44,401 bases of DNA from Sphingobacteriales bacterium. GTDB lineage: Bacteria > Bacteroidota > Bacteroidia > Chitinophagales > Chitinophagaceae. Below the pieces are notes generated by a model. That model was given only the letters and a program-made list of their open reading frames with translations, did not search any database and had not been told where the DNA came from. The stretch spans positions 734,824-779,224 of the forward strand of contig RXJG01000002.1 of assembly GCA_003963365.1 (NCBI GenBank), in the 5' to 3' direction. This document shows positions 7,856-16,030 of the stretch, piece after piece (positions within the stretch are counted from its first letter, which is position 1; each line of letters starts with the position of its first letter). The position numbers and the translations under genes were made by a program.

Positions 7856-8488
7856 TTATTTAGAAGCTAAATCACTTAGCTTCATTCCCTTTGCAATTGA
7901 TTTTAAAAATTCACTGTCATTGGAACCATTACATTCAATGTTTGTAATAAACCGCCCGGCAATTACAATCGTTAACTTTGAATTTGGTTCTTTTTTGGAA
8001 ATAGTTTCGTAACCCTGTACTCCTTCCACTCCCAAATCAACAGCTGCTATTTTCTCATTATCATCTTCTCTTGAAAAGCCCATTCCATATAAAGCTGTTA
8101 AACCGGCAAATGTTTGATAAGCAGCATTGTAATCCACAATTTCCACTTTTATATTCTTATCGCCATTTTTATACTTTTGTGAAGCAGTTGACCAGCTTCC
8201 GCCAAAACCATTCATCGATTCCCCGCCTGGCCCACCATCTTTTTCGTAACCCGGAATATCGGGCAGGTATGCCTGCAAGTCTTTATAGTTCATGGCAATA
8301 GTATCACCTCTTTTCTTTCTCTCCTCTATCTTTTTTTGCGACTCATCCATTTTGTCTTTTACATTTTCAGTATAATCTTTTAAATCACTCAGCGATTCAA
8401 TTTTTTCAGGACTTTTCTTTTCCTTTTTGCTGTTGCAGGCTGTAAAAGCAATCATCAATACGAGGACATGTAATAACAGTTTTTTCAT
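7856..8488 (-). CDS. Lipoprotein of unknown function
   Basis: A 210-residue protein with a lipoprotein signal (IAFTAC, Cys18). A highly charged, probably helical segment follows at about 20-65 (KSPEKIESLSDLKDYTENVK). The rest looks like a compact alpha/beta domain with LQAYLPDIPGYEKDGGPGGE and a conserved-looking core (VEIVDYNAAYQTFAGLTALY, LTIVIAGRF). I do not recognise a named family. It starts 17 bp after the OmpA-domain gene on the same strand, so the two are almost certainly cotranscribed and may work together in the periplasm or outer membrane. The unit ends at the strong terminator at 7804-7837. Confidence 0.8.
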   Translation of the reverse strand: MKKLLLHVLVLMIAFTACNSKKEKKSPEKIESLSDLKDYTENVKDKMDESQKKIEERKKRGDTIAMNYKDLQAYLPDIPGYEKDGGPGGESMNGFGGSWSTASQKYKNGDKNIKVEIVDYNAAYQTFAGLTALYGMGFSREDDNEKIAAVDLGVEGVQGYETISKKEPNSKLTIVIAGRFITNIECNGSNDSEFLKSIAKGMKLSDLASK

Positions 8489-8505
8489 ATTGTTTTATTG
8501 TTTAA

Positions 8506-9831
8506 TTATTGTTTAACAAATTCCACCCGGCGGTTATTAGCTTTTCCTACTGCATTATCATTTTTATCTACCGGCTGACTTGCACCTTTTCCTTCTGTGC
8601 TCATCCTTGCAGCATCAATGCCAAATTCTTTTTCCAGCACAGCTTTTACTGCATTGGCTCTTTTCAACGATAATTCCATATTTGCTTTATCATCTCCATC
8701 AGCATCGGTATGACCAATTATTTTAACTTTTACACCCGTATTTTCATTCAGCACATTGGCAATATCTTTTAAGGCGCCATATGATTCCGGTTTTATTTTA
8801 TCACTGTTAACATCAAACAAAATCCCATGCGTTACAAATTTACCTTCGGTAATGAGTTTATTCCTGGTATCCGGTGCGCCAACAGCTAATTTGATATTGC
8901 CGAACAGGTACCGGTCTCCTGGTCTCCAGCTACCACTCCGGGAGAAAATAACTGTATTGTAGTTAGCAGATGCGTTAAAAGCTCTTGGCACATCAAAAAT
9001 TTTTTCTTCATTCAAATAAACACGAAGCCTTGTTTTTTGCCGCCAAATGGCCACATGCACGGTGTTTTTAGTTTTATTAAAAAACTGTGTTGTGTTGTCT
9101 TCATTTCTCAAATTTACCTGTGTTGCTTCGTAGGTGGCGTAGCCAGCATGGCCCACATTACCGCCTGCAGCTTCGGGGTGAACCCAGATTCGTACACCAC
9201 CAGTTTTAGTATCCCAGGGCCCGTTTTTGTCGGTTCCCCAATCTGTAAATTCTTTTCCCGGATCTTTGGCCGCAACAAAAGCACAGAAAAAGGCGGAAGA
9301 ATAAAAACTGAATTCAGGATTACACACCACATCATATTCCATTGTAAAATTTTCAGGAAGTGCTGTAATAAATTCAGGTAATAACACAGCTTCCTTGGCA
9401 ACAGATAACCATTTCCCCGGTTTACCCTCAATATTTTGAATTTCACCTGTGCCATTGGTATTCCATTTATCGGGGAAATCGCCAATAGCATCCTGTGCAA
9501 AATCTTCCCAGGCAATTATTTTTTCGCCGGGAACAAAATCAAATTTGCTGTAAGTTTTAAATGAAGCGGAGCCGAATTTAGCTTCCGTATTCAGCTCGTT
9601 GGTTGCTATATTTTCTTCACCGGAAGCATTACCATCTTTGGTTCCTTTTACAGATTTGGATTTCTTTTTTCCGTCTAAGGCACTATCCACGGCATTATCT
9701 ATTTTTTGATTCATTTTTTGCTCAGCCTTTTGTTTAGCCCTGTCTTTCGCCCTGTTAAGCAGGCCACCAAGTTGTGCGTAAGATAGATTGGCAATAAACA
9801 GGATTGCCGGTAATAAAAGTGCTTTTCTCAT
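8506..9831 (-). CDS. OmpA-family protein with an N-terminal coiled-coil and a LamG-like middle
   Basis: The 441-residue protein has a Sec signal peptide (cleaved near LSYAQ) and a charged helical stretch at 24-60 (LLNRAKDRAKQKAEQKMNQK). The middle region, about 100-310, looks like a beta-sandwich of the concanavalin/LamG type (FTMEYDVVCNPEFSFYSS, VHVAIWRQKTRLRVYLNEEK). The C-terminal OmpA domain, about 335-441, has VKIIGHTDADGDDKANMELS, LKRANAVKAVL and NNRRVEFVKQ, the peptidoglycan-binding pattern. It probably links the outer membrane to the cell wall. It is the first gene of a two-gene unit with the downstream lipoprotein. The middle-domain call is from residue pattern only. Confidence 0.88.
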   Translation of the reverse strand: MRKALLLPAILFIANLSYAQLGGLLNRAKDRAKQKAEQKMNQKIDNAVDSALDGKKKSKSVKGTKDGNASGEENIATNELNTEAKFGSASFKTYSKFDFVPGEKIIAWEDFAQDAIGDFPDKWNTNGTGEIQNIEGKPGKWLSVAKEAVLLPEFITALPENFTMEYDVVCNPEFSFYSSAFFCAFVAAKDPGKEFTDWGTDKNGPWDTKTGGVRIWVHPEAAGGNVGHAGYATYEATQVNLRNEDNTTQFFNKTKNTVHVAIWRQKTRLRVYLNEEKIFDVPRAFNASANYNTVIFSRSGSWRPGDRYLFGNIKLAVGAPDTRNKLITEGKFVTHGILFDVNSDKIKPESYGALKDIANVLNENTGVKVKIIGHTDADGDDKANMELSLKRANAVKAVLEKEFGIDAARMSTEGKGASQPVDKNDNAVGKANNRRVEFVKQ

Positions 9832-9939
9832 AACCTTTGGTTTAAGCGTATTAAGTTACGAGGATTAAATGACCATTATATTAATTTTTTTTCACCTTTA
9901 AATTATAATCCCGATTTTACACTGGAAAGAAGTAGTTAT

Positions 9940-9947
9940 TATTTTCG
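9940..9947 (+). promoter_or_regulatory. Candidate -7 element for rpmI-rplT
   Basis: TATTTTCG, one mismatch from TAnnTTTG (TAnnTTCG recurs upstream of the genes ending at 13573 and 38331). A T-rich TTTTA lies about 20 bp upstream. Transcription would start just before the structured leader. Confidence 0.35.
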
Positions 9948-9978
9948 CAGGGGGCTGAAAAATTACTTTTAATAAACC

Positions 9979-10108
9979 TTGGCACTTTGCCTGATGGGCC
10001 TTACCTTTGCCGGCCCGTTTCGGATGGTAACATCAGGGCGGGTTCAATCAAATTTATTGTCCTGAAGAGGCCCGATAAGTGCCCGCCTGAGCGGTGCCGC
10101 CTCAAGGG
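9979..10108 (+). ncRNA. Structured 5' leader of rpmI-rplT (candidate ribosomal-protein leader)
   Basis: This region is visibly more GC-rich than its surroundings and folds by eye. An outer stem joins GGCACTT (9981-9987) to AAGTGCC (10077-10083). Inside it CCTGATG (9990-9996) pairs with CATCAGG (10031-10037), and GGCC (9997-10000) with GGCC (10012-10015). CGGG (10039-10042) pairs with CCCG (10071-10074). The loop TTACC (10001-10005) can pair with GGTAA (10026-10030), forming a pseudoknot. A last hairpin built on TGAGCGG/CCGCCTCA (10088-10104) ends about 25 bases before the rpmI ATG. L20 represses this operon through RNA structure in other phyla, so an autoregulatory leader is the likeliest role. 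It matches no riboswitch that I recognise. Confidence 0.6.
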
Positions 10109-10128
10109 TAAACCTAAAAAGCAGTAAC

Positions 10129-10326
10129 ATGCCCAAGGTAAAAACAAACTCCAGCGCAAAAAAGCGCTTTAAAGTGACTGGAACTGGCAAAATCACACAC
10201 CAGAAATCTTTCAAACGTCACATCTTAACCAAAAAGACTAAAAAACGTAAACGTGCCTTAAGAAAGGACGGCGAAGTGCATGCATCAAACATGAACTTTG
10301 TTAAACGTTTATTAGCGTTGAAGTAA
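10129..10326 (+). CDS. rpmI: 50S ribosomal protein bL35
   Basis: A 65-residue, strongly basic protein starting [20 protein letters not shown], with [19 protein letters not shown], the standard bL35 pattern. It is a component of the large ribosomal subunit. It is followed by rplT as in most bacteria. The usual upstream gene infC is absent: no IF-3-like ORF lies between the OmpA-domain gene and rpmI, and a structured leader occupies the space instead. Confidence 0.98.
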   Translation: MPKVKTNSSAKKRFKVTGTGKITHQKSFKRHILTKKTKKRKRALRKDGEVHASNMNFVKRLLALK

Positions 10327-10329
10327 GAA

Positions 10330-10399
10330 AGCTGCGGGTTACCAGCTACCGGCTACGAGAGAAAAACTCAAAGCCTGAAACTCACAACTCAAAGCTAAA
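10330..10399. repeat. Heptad-repeat element between rpmI and rplT
   Basis: Ten units in 7-bp phase: AGCTGCG GGTTACC AGCTACC GGCTACG AGAGAAA AACTCAA AGCCTGA AACTCAC AACTCAA AGCTAAA. The left arm (10330-10359) is imperfectly complementary to the right (about 10365-10396), with many G-T pairs, so a long weak hairpin is possible inside a ribosomal-protein mRNA. Confidence 0.6.
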
Positions 10400-10432
10400 A
10401 ACACATTCAATTAAATTTAAAAACATTCAAAT

Positions 10433-10777
10433 ATGCCTCGTTCAGTAAATGCCGTTGCCAGTCGTGCACGCCGCAAAAGAATTCTTAAGGAAGCCAAAGG
10501 TTTCTATGGTAAACGTAAAAATGTATATACCGTTGCCAAAAACGTATTAGAAAAAGGTTTGACTTACCGCTATGTTGGCCGTAAGCTCAAGAAAAGAGAA
10601 TACCGCACCTTGTGGATTGCCCGTATTAATGCGGCTGTTCGTGAAGAAGGATTGACCTACAGCGAATTCATCAACCTGCTTAATAAAAAAGGGGTGACCT
10701 TAGACCGTAAAGTACTGGCAGATTTAGCGATGAACAATCCTGAATCTTTTAAAGCTTTAGTAGCTTCTGTTAAGTAA
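10433..10777 (+). CDS. rplT: 50S ribosomal protein bL20
   Basis: A 114-residue basic protein of normal length with the L20 signature ([57 protein letters not shown]). It binds 23S rRNA early in large-subunit assembly, and in other bacteria also represses its own operon. It is cotranscribed with rpmI across a 106-bp gap holding a heptad element, and the unit is closed by a clear terminator. Confidence 0.98.
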   Translation: MPRSVNAVASRARRKRILKEAKGFYGKRKNVYTVAKNVLEKGLTYRYVGRKLKKREYRTLWIARINAAVREEGLTYSEFINLLNKKGVTLDRKVLADLAMNNPESFKALVASVK

Positions 10778-10797
10778 TAAAATTATTGACTGATAGC

Positions 10798-10829
10798 AAA
10801 CCGGGTGTGTATAAGCTCCCGGTTTTTTT
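10798..10829 (+). terminator. Intrinsic terminator of rpmI-rplT
   Basis: AAACCGGG, a 12-base loop, CCCGGTTT and a run of Ts, 20 bp after the rplT stop. Confidence 0.92.
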
Positions 10830-10830
10830 G

Positions 10831-10860
10831 TTGCCATATTGCAGCAAAAATTTACATTTG
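10831..10860 (+). promoter_or_regulatory. Promoter of the arginine decarboxylase gene
   Basis: TTG (10831-10833), 19 bp, then TACATTTG (10853-10860), a full match to the Bacteroidota -33/-7 pattern. The start codon is 42 bp downstream. Confidence 0.6.
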
Positions 10861-10902
10861 TACACAAAAAATTTCATTCACTTACAACCCACAATGGTAT
10901 AA

Positions 10903-12297
10903 ATGAATAATTCTTACACCGACCTGGTGAAACAAACCTTCAACTTTCCACAGGAAGGTTTTGATACAGATGAAGGCAATCTCTATTTTAATGGTCTTGA
11001 TTTAAAAGCACTGATAGCCAAGTATGGCACTCCGCTTAAACTTTCTTATTTGCCCAAAATTGGTATACAAATCAAGAAAGCGAAAAAAATGTTTGCCGAT
11101 GCGATGAAGAAATATAAGTATGAAGGCAAGTACCACTACTGCTATTGTACCAAGAGTTCGCATTTTTCATTTGTAGTGGAGGAAGCATTGAAGCACGACA
11201 TTCATTTGGAAACTTCCTACGCTTACGATATTGAAATCATACGTAAGTTGTATGAAAAGAAAAAGATTAACAAGGACATACATATCATTTGTAATGGGTA
11301 CAAACAAAAGCCTTATATCACCCGTATAGCCGGGCTGCTCAATGGCGGTTTTAAAAATGTAATTCCCATTTTAGATAATAAAGATGAGCTGCAGCAATAT
11401 AAAAAATCAGTTAAAGTTCCATTTAAACTGGGTATCCGCATTGCTGCTGAAGAAGAACCATCTTTTCCTTTTTATACTTCCCGTTTGGGTTTTCGCTCAA
11501 GAGATGTCCTGGAATTTTATGTAGATAAAATTGAAGGTAACGAAGACCGCTTTCAGTTAAAAATGCTGCATATCTTCCTTAATAAGGGAATTAAAGATGA
11601 TATTTATTACTGGAGTGAATTAAATAAAGTAATTAATCTTTACTGCCAATTAAAAAAGATTTGTCCTGAATTAGACAGCATCAACATCGGTGGTGGCTTT
11701 CCCATCAAACATTCGCTGGGATTTGAATACAATTACCAGTTTATGATTAATGAAATTGTACGGAACATTAAGCAGTCGTGTAAAAAGGCCAATGTTCCCA
11801 TGCCGAATATCTTTACAGAGTTTGGCAGTTATACAGTAGGCGAAAGCATGGCGCATATCTACAGCGTAATTGGCCAGAAGATGCAGAATGACCGGGAAAT
11901 TTGGTATATGATTGATTCATCTTTCATTACCACTCTTCCTGATACATGGGGAATAGGAGAGAAGTTCCTGATGCTGCCCATTAATAAATGGGACCAGGAA
12001 TATCAACGGGTAGTGCTGGGTGGTATTACCTGCGACAGTCATGATTACTACGACTCCGAAGAACATATCAACGAAGTGTTTCTTCCCAAAATAAACAACG
12101 GTGAACCTCTTTATGTGGGGTTCTTTCATACCGGCGCCTACCAGGACCAAATAAGCGGATACGGTGGAATAAAACACTGCCTGATTCCTTCTCCAAAACA
12201 TGTATTGGTAGAGTATGATAAGAATGGAAAACTCGTTGACCGCTTGTTTGCTAAAGAACAATCAGCACAAAGTATGCTGAAAATATTGGGGTATTAA
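10903..12297 (+). CDS. Arginine decarboxylase-like PLP enzyme (fold III)
   Basis: The 464-residue protein matches the short arginine decarboxylase-like family of Bacteroidota. These belong to the alanine-racemase-fold (group IV) decarboxylases and are much shorter than E. coli SpeA. The PLP lysine lies in YHYCYCTKSSHF (about residues 78-89). The glycine-rich phosphate-binding strand is SINIGGGFPIKHS. The usual EPGR is replaced by EFGSYTVGES. The catalytic cysteine region is ITCDSHDYYD, and the C-terminal YGGIKHCLIPSPKH follows. The product would be agmatine for polyamine synthesis. Agmatinase is not beside it, so the substrate rests on family resemblance. It has its own promoter. Confidence 0.82.
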   Translation: MNNSYTDLVKQTFNFPQEGFDTDEGNLYFNGLDLKALIAKYGTPLKLSYLPKIGIQIKKAKKMFADAMKKYKYEGKYHYCYCTKSSHFSFVVEEALKHDIHLETSYAYDIEIIRKLYEKKKINKDIHIICNGYKQKPYITRIAGLLNGGFKNVIPILDNKDELQQYKKSVKVPFKLGIRIAAEEEPSFPFYTSRLGFRSRDVLEFYVDKIEGNEDRFQLKMLHIFLNKGIKDDIYYWSELNKVINLYCQLKKICPELDSINIGGGFPIKHSLGFEYNYQFMINEIVRNIKQSCKKANVPMPNIFTEFGSYTVGESMAHIYSVIGQKMQNDREIWYMIDSSFITTLPDTWGIGEKFLMLPINKWDQEYQRVVLGGITCDSHDYYDSEEHINEVFLPKINNGEPLYVGFFHTGAYQDQISGYGGIKHCLIPSPKHVLVEYDKNGKLVDRLFAKEQSAQSMLKILGY

Positions 12298-12310
12298 GAT
12301 TGTTAGCTGG

Positions 12311-13573
12311 TTATTTTTTCTTCAGCCTGTACTTCTTATTTACTCTGGGACTGTTAAAATAAGCATCCAATTCTTCTGGCGTCATATTGCTGGCTAATTC
12401 CAGTGGTACATCGATCAGTTGTACTTGTATTTGCTTCAACTCTTCTTTCAACTTATTCATTTTTTTAGTCAGGTCCGGATCTTTTTCACCTACCAGCATA
12501 TTATCGTTCATCATATACTCCAGTCGTTTAATCGAACCTCGTATTAAAGATGCCTGGTTTTGATCATAAATTTTTTGTGGAGATACGGCCTCTTTAATTG
12601 GCACCAGCGATACACCCACACTCGGTAATACCTTGCCTACTTTTTGTGAATTATTATCGGCCGAAGAAGCTAAGATGCTTCCTGTAAGGGCAGTTGCCGA
12701 GCCCGTAATATCAAAAGAGGTTCGGGTGTTTTTTACTTTTTTAATTTTCTTATCCAGTTGAAGGAATGTATATTTTAACTGCAATATGTAGGTGTTAATA
12801 TTCTTTTTCAGGGCATTGTATTCCTGCACAACCAACGGATAATTTAATGCATCACGAACAATGATTTTTACAACGGCCGTATCCCGCACTAAAAATTTAT
12901 TGGTGCCAACAAAAACAAGATTTAAAATTTTTACTTTGCCTGAATCTGTTTCTTTTACAAAATCATAGGGGGGGCTCCAGCTAAATTCATCATTACAATG
13001 ACTAACCGGGGTATAATTTTTTAAAGGCATATTAGCAAAAAAGGTAATGTTCTCAATGGGAAAATTGCCATCCTCACACTGTAATTTAAAAGCTACTGTA
13101 TCCCCCTCATCAACCGTTAAAGCTGAGCTAACCGATGGTTTTAGTTTGGAAACAACAATATCTGTGTTATAAAAAACAATTATAAACGAGGTGTCCACTC
13201 TTTCTTCAGGATTATTAAGGTTTTGAACGCCTATTAGTACTTTATACTGGAAATCGTATTTTAATTTTCCTGAAAGAAAATAATTTTTATCGGCTTTAAA
13301 ACTCAACAGGCCATTATCCTTATTCAACCGCAAACCAACCGGTGAATTTTTTAAATACCAGTAATATTTTGACTGGTCTTTATTTATTTCCAGCTGGTAC
13401 ACTAATGCCGAATCTACGTGGAGTGTAAAATATGGATTAAGGTTTTTGATGCGTAATACGGTATCCGCAGGCTGTACTACTACAGGTGTGGTGTCGGGTA
13501 TAACCTGCGAAAAACTTTTATAGGTACAAAACAAACAAAGCCATACAAAAATCAACCATGTTGTTTTCTTCAT
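12311..13573 (-). CDS. Secreted protein of unknown function
   Basis: A 420-residue protein with a signal peptide (cleaved near YKSFSQ). Residues about 45-240 look like two beta-rich, Ig/cadherin-like modules (GLRLNKDNGLLSFKADKNYF, VDEGDTVAFKLQCEDGNFPI). A helical, lysine-rich C-terminal half follows, about 245-420, with likely coiled coil (KMNKLKEELKQIQVQLIDVP). I do not recognise a named family. It is monocistronic with its own -7 element and converges on the arginine decarboxylase gene with 13 bp between stops. A periplasmic or surface role is inferred only from the signal peptide. Confidence 0.75.
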   Translation of the reverse strand: MKKTTWLIFVWLCLFCTYKSFSQVIPDTTPVVVQPADTVLRIKNLNPYFTLHVDSALVYQLEINKDQSKYYWYLKNSPVGLRLNKDNGLLSFKADKNYFLSGKLKYDFQYKVLIGVQNLNNPEERVDTSFIIVFYNTDIVVSKLKPSVSSALTVDEGDTVAFKLQCEDGNFPIENITFFANMPLKNYTPVSHCNDEFSWSPPYDFVKETDSGKVKILNLVFVGTNKFLVRDTAVVKIIVRDALNYPLVVQEYNALKKNINTYILQLKYTFLQLDKKIKKVKNTRTSFDITGSATALTGSILASSADNNSQKVGKVLPSVGVSLVPIKEAVSPQKIYDQNQASLIRGSIKRLEYMMNDNMLVGEKDPDLTKKMNKLKEELKQIQVQLIDVPLELASNMTPEELDAYFNSPRVNKKYRLKKK

Positions 13574-13596
13574 GCCGGTAAAAGAATTAAGAGGGG

Positions 13597-13604
13597 CGAA
13601 GATA
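13597..13604 (-). promoter_or_regulatory. -7 promoter element for the gene at 12311-13573
   Basis: The reverse strand reads TATCTTCG (TAnnTTYG), 23 bp before the ATG. Confidence 0.45.
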
Positions 13605-13641
13605 CAGCAGGAAAGTTTTATAAATCCTTAATTAGTTTATT

Positions 13642-15000
13642 TTATAACTTTTCTTTCCATTTTCCTTTCATCATAAAAAGGAATGAAACACTAAAGATAA
13701 CAGTCCAGTAAACCGTTTCATTTCCCCAGGCCCAAACAATATCCTTTTGCCACAAACGCATTATAAACCAGTTGTAAATGCAATACAGGATGATGGCACA
13801 TATTTCCACAACCAGGTTCAGTTTTGTTTGCCCCGTTCCGGTCAATGCATTCAGCCAAACTACGGCAAAGCTCATAAATAACATACCTACTGTTACTATC
13901 CTCATCACGGGAATAGCTGCCTGTGCAAATTCATGTTTATCGCTAAAGAGTTTAAAGAAAAGCTCCGGAAAAAGATTCAATATGGAAGCCATCACTATAC
14001 AGGAACCGAAGCTCAGCAGCATTATTCGTTTCAACGCATAGATCACTTTATCCTGTTTACCCTGGCCAATCAAATTACTCACCATTGTATTGGTAGTACT
14101 GGCAAAGGCCCACACAAAAATACCTGTTACACCAAAAATATTCCGCATTACCTGGCTGATGGCTTTATCTCTTTCACTGTATTGCTGTTCTATCATTACA
14201 AAGAAAACCAGCCAGGTGGTAAGACTAATAAGATACTGCAATACCAATGGAGCAGAGATGGTTAATATACTTTTGGTACTTTCTTTATCATAAGCAAAAG
14301 ATTTAAAAAGCGAAAACCGTTTTTTTAATCCCCTTGCATTGATAACGGTAAATACAGCCACCAATCCAACTGCTTCTGCCAGTACTGAAGCAAAGGCTGC
14401 CCCATTAAAACCCATATGCGGCATACCAAAATTTCCAAAGATGAATGCATAGTCAAATAATATATTACAACCTGCTTCCACAATAAAACCAATCATCAGG
14501 AAACGGCTGTTAAGTGTTCCCACCAAAAAAGCATTACCCATTTGAAAGAGGTATAAAAAAGGCAAACCAAAACAGCGGATGCGCAGAAAGCTTATTTCTG
14601 TATCAAAGTTTTCAGGCTTGATAAATGGTTTTAAAATTTGCGGGGCAAGGAACCAGGTGAATAAAATTCCGGCAAGGGCAAACTGCAACGAAATACGAAT
14701 GCCCTGTGATAACAATTTACTGATACCATTAAAATCTTCTTCACTGGCTTTGCGGGAGATGAGTGATTGAAGGGCATTATTCAATCCATTACCAATAACC
14801 ATCAATATTAAATGATAAACCCCCACAATACCGGCATTACCCAATTCTCTTTCGCCCAATCTGCCCAAAAAGATATTGTTGGTAATAAAATTGATCTGCG
14901 GTACAATTAATGCAAAAGTGATCGGTAATGTAATAGCAAAAATTTGCCGGTTCGTTATCTGTACTTTCAAATCTGTGTTTGCTGTAGAAATGCCTGCCAT
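13642..15000 (-). CDS. MATE-family multidrug/organic cation exporter
   Basis: A 452-residue integral membrane protein with about twelve hydrophobic segments in two similar halves (ITLPITFALIVPQINFITNN; ILTISAPLVLQYLISLTTWL). That is the MATE pattern and length. These proteins export cationic compounds using Na+ or H+ gradients. An in-frame TTG four codons upstream (15012) was rejected: the ATG at 15000 lies 20 bp after a TAAATTTG -7 element, and TTG would leave almost no leader. No regulator is adjacent and the substrate is unknown. Confidence 0.92.
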   Translation of the reverse strand: MAGISTANTDLKVQITNRQIFAITLPITFALIVPQINFITNNIFLGRLGERELGNAGIVGVYHLILMVIGNGLNNALQSLISRKASEEDFNGISKLLSQGIRISLQFALAGILFTWFLAPQILKPFIKPENFDTEISFLRIRCFGLPFLYLFQMGNAFLVGTLNSRFLMIGFIVEAGCNILFDYAFIFGNFGMPHMGFNGAAFASVLAEAVGLVAVFTVINARGLKKRFSLFKSFAYDKESTKSILTISAPLVLQYLISLTTWLVFFVMIEQQYSERDKAISQVMRNIFGVTGIFVWAFASTTNTMVSNLIGQGKQDKVIYALKRIMLLSFGSCIVMASILNLFPELFFKLFSDKHEFAQAAIPVMRIVTVGMLFMSFAVVWLNALTGTGQTKLNLVVEICAIILYCIYNWFIMRLWQKDIVWAWGNETVYWTVIFSVSFLFMMKGKWKEKL

Positions 15001-15020
15001 ATTAATCGCCAATTGAGGGG

Positions 15021-15028
15021 CAAATTTA
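15021..15028 (-). promoter_or_regulatory. -7 promoter element for the MATE gene
   Basis: The reverse strand reads TAAATTTG, a full TAnnTTTG match, ending 20 bp before the ATG at 15000. Confidence 0.55.
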
Positions 15029-15029
15029 C

Positions 15030-15176
15030 TGGTTTCTGGTGGCTGGTTGCAGGTTTTGGTTATCAGTTTCAGTTTGCGATGATTTGGACAGGAAACAGCA
15101 AGTTGGATTTTGCAGGAGATGAATCAAAACCAATAACCTCCATAACAAACCATAAACTATAAACTATAAATTAATT
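15030..15176. repeat. Heptad-repeat element with inverted arms, MATE/DUF3822 gap
   Basis: The left arm from 15030 steps TGGTTTC TGGTGGC TGGTTGC AGGTTTT GGTTATC AGTTTCA GTTTGCG. The right arm from 15121 steps GAATCAA AACCAAT AACCTCC ATAACAA ACCATAA ACTATAA ACTATAA ATTAATT. The right arm is the approximate reverse complement of the left (GTT-rich against AAC-rich units). The element fills the divergent gap. Confidence 0.6.
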
Positions 15177-15190
15177 AATATTGCAACCGG

Positions 15191-16030
15191 TTGATACCCG
15201 CTATTAAAATATTACCCGATGATCTGCAGCAGTTCACCAGTTCAGGCTACCAGTTATTTATATTACTCGGCAGGCATGACTGGCAATTTGCATTACTAAA
15301 CAAAGAAAAAAAAATACTGGAAGGGTTGCTGGCCTTTCATTGTGAAACAATCATAAGTGAAAAAAATTTTGAAAGTAAATGGGAGGCATTGCTGGCAGAT
15401 TATCCATTATTAAATAAATATTATTCTTCAGTAAAAATTGTGCTTGCAACGCCGGAAGCTGCATTGTTCCCGACCAAAGAATTTAACGGGCAAGAGGCAG
15501 CAACTATATTAAATGTATTGCATGGCGAAAGAGAACAGGTGGCTATCAAAACAGATTTTGTGCCGGAAGATAACCTGCAGATTGTATATCGTTTACATTC
15601 CGCTATTGATAAATTAATTGGACAAACATATATCAATGCCGAAGTTAAACATTACTATACCGGTGAATTAAATGCCGTAAATAAATCAGCCACCGAAAAC
15701 GGGTTCTTTGTCAATTTCTTTAGTCATAAGTTTAGTGTAATGGTTATAAAAAATGGCCTGTTGCGTTTATTGAACCTGTACAATTACCAGCAACCGGAAG
15801 ATGTGTTATATTATTTATTAACCCTTGCCGGGGAGTTTGACTGTAACAGGCAGGAACTCGCATTAACCATCAGCGGTATGATTGACGAACGTTCTGCTTT
15901 GTATACTGAATTAAAAAAATATTTTCTCAATATACAATGGGCCGAAAAACCCGGTAATATTCATTACACCGAAGGTTTTGAAGAATATCCACTGCATTAT
16001 TTTCATTCTATATTTTCTATTATATCATGA
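15191..16030 (+). CDS. DUF3822-family protein
   Basis: The 279-residue protein resembles DUF3822, a Bacteroidota-restricted family with an actin-like (ASKHA) look, commonly encoded next to rsmD as here. N-terminal strands (YQLFILLGRHDWQFALLNKE) and a second-half beginning with NGFFVNFFSHKFSVMVIKNG are typical. No ATG precedes this region; the frame is open only from 15179, so TTG at 15191 is the likely start. Its last four bases overlap the rsmD start (ATGA), implying translational coupling. Its function is not known to me. Confidence 0.8.
   Translation: MIPAIKILPDDLQQFTSSGYQLFILLGRHDWQFALLNKEKKILEGLLAFHCETIISEKNFESKWEALLADYPLLNKYYSSVKIVLATPEAALFPTKEFNGQEAATILNVLHGEREQVAIKTDFVPEDNLQIVYRLHSAIDKLIGQTYINAEVKHYYTGELNAVNKSATENGFFVNFFSHKFSVMVIKNGLLRLLNLYNYQQPEDVLYYLLTLAGEFDCNRQELALTISGMIDERSALYTELKKYFLNIQWAEKPGNIHYTEGFEEYPLHYFHSIFSIIS

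Noticed and set aside
10038-10062. T-loop-like GGTTCAATC suggesting a tRNA
   Set aside because: No acceptor stem, anticodon arm or CCA end can be drawn around it; it lies within the rpmI leader fold.
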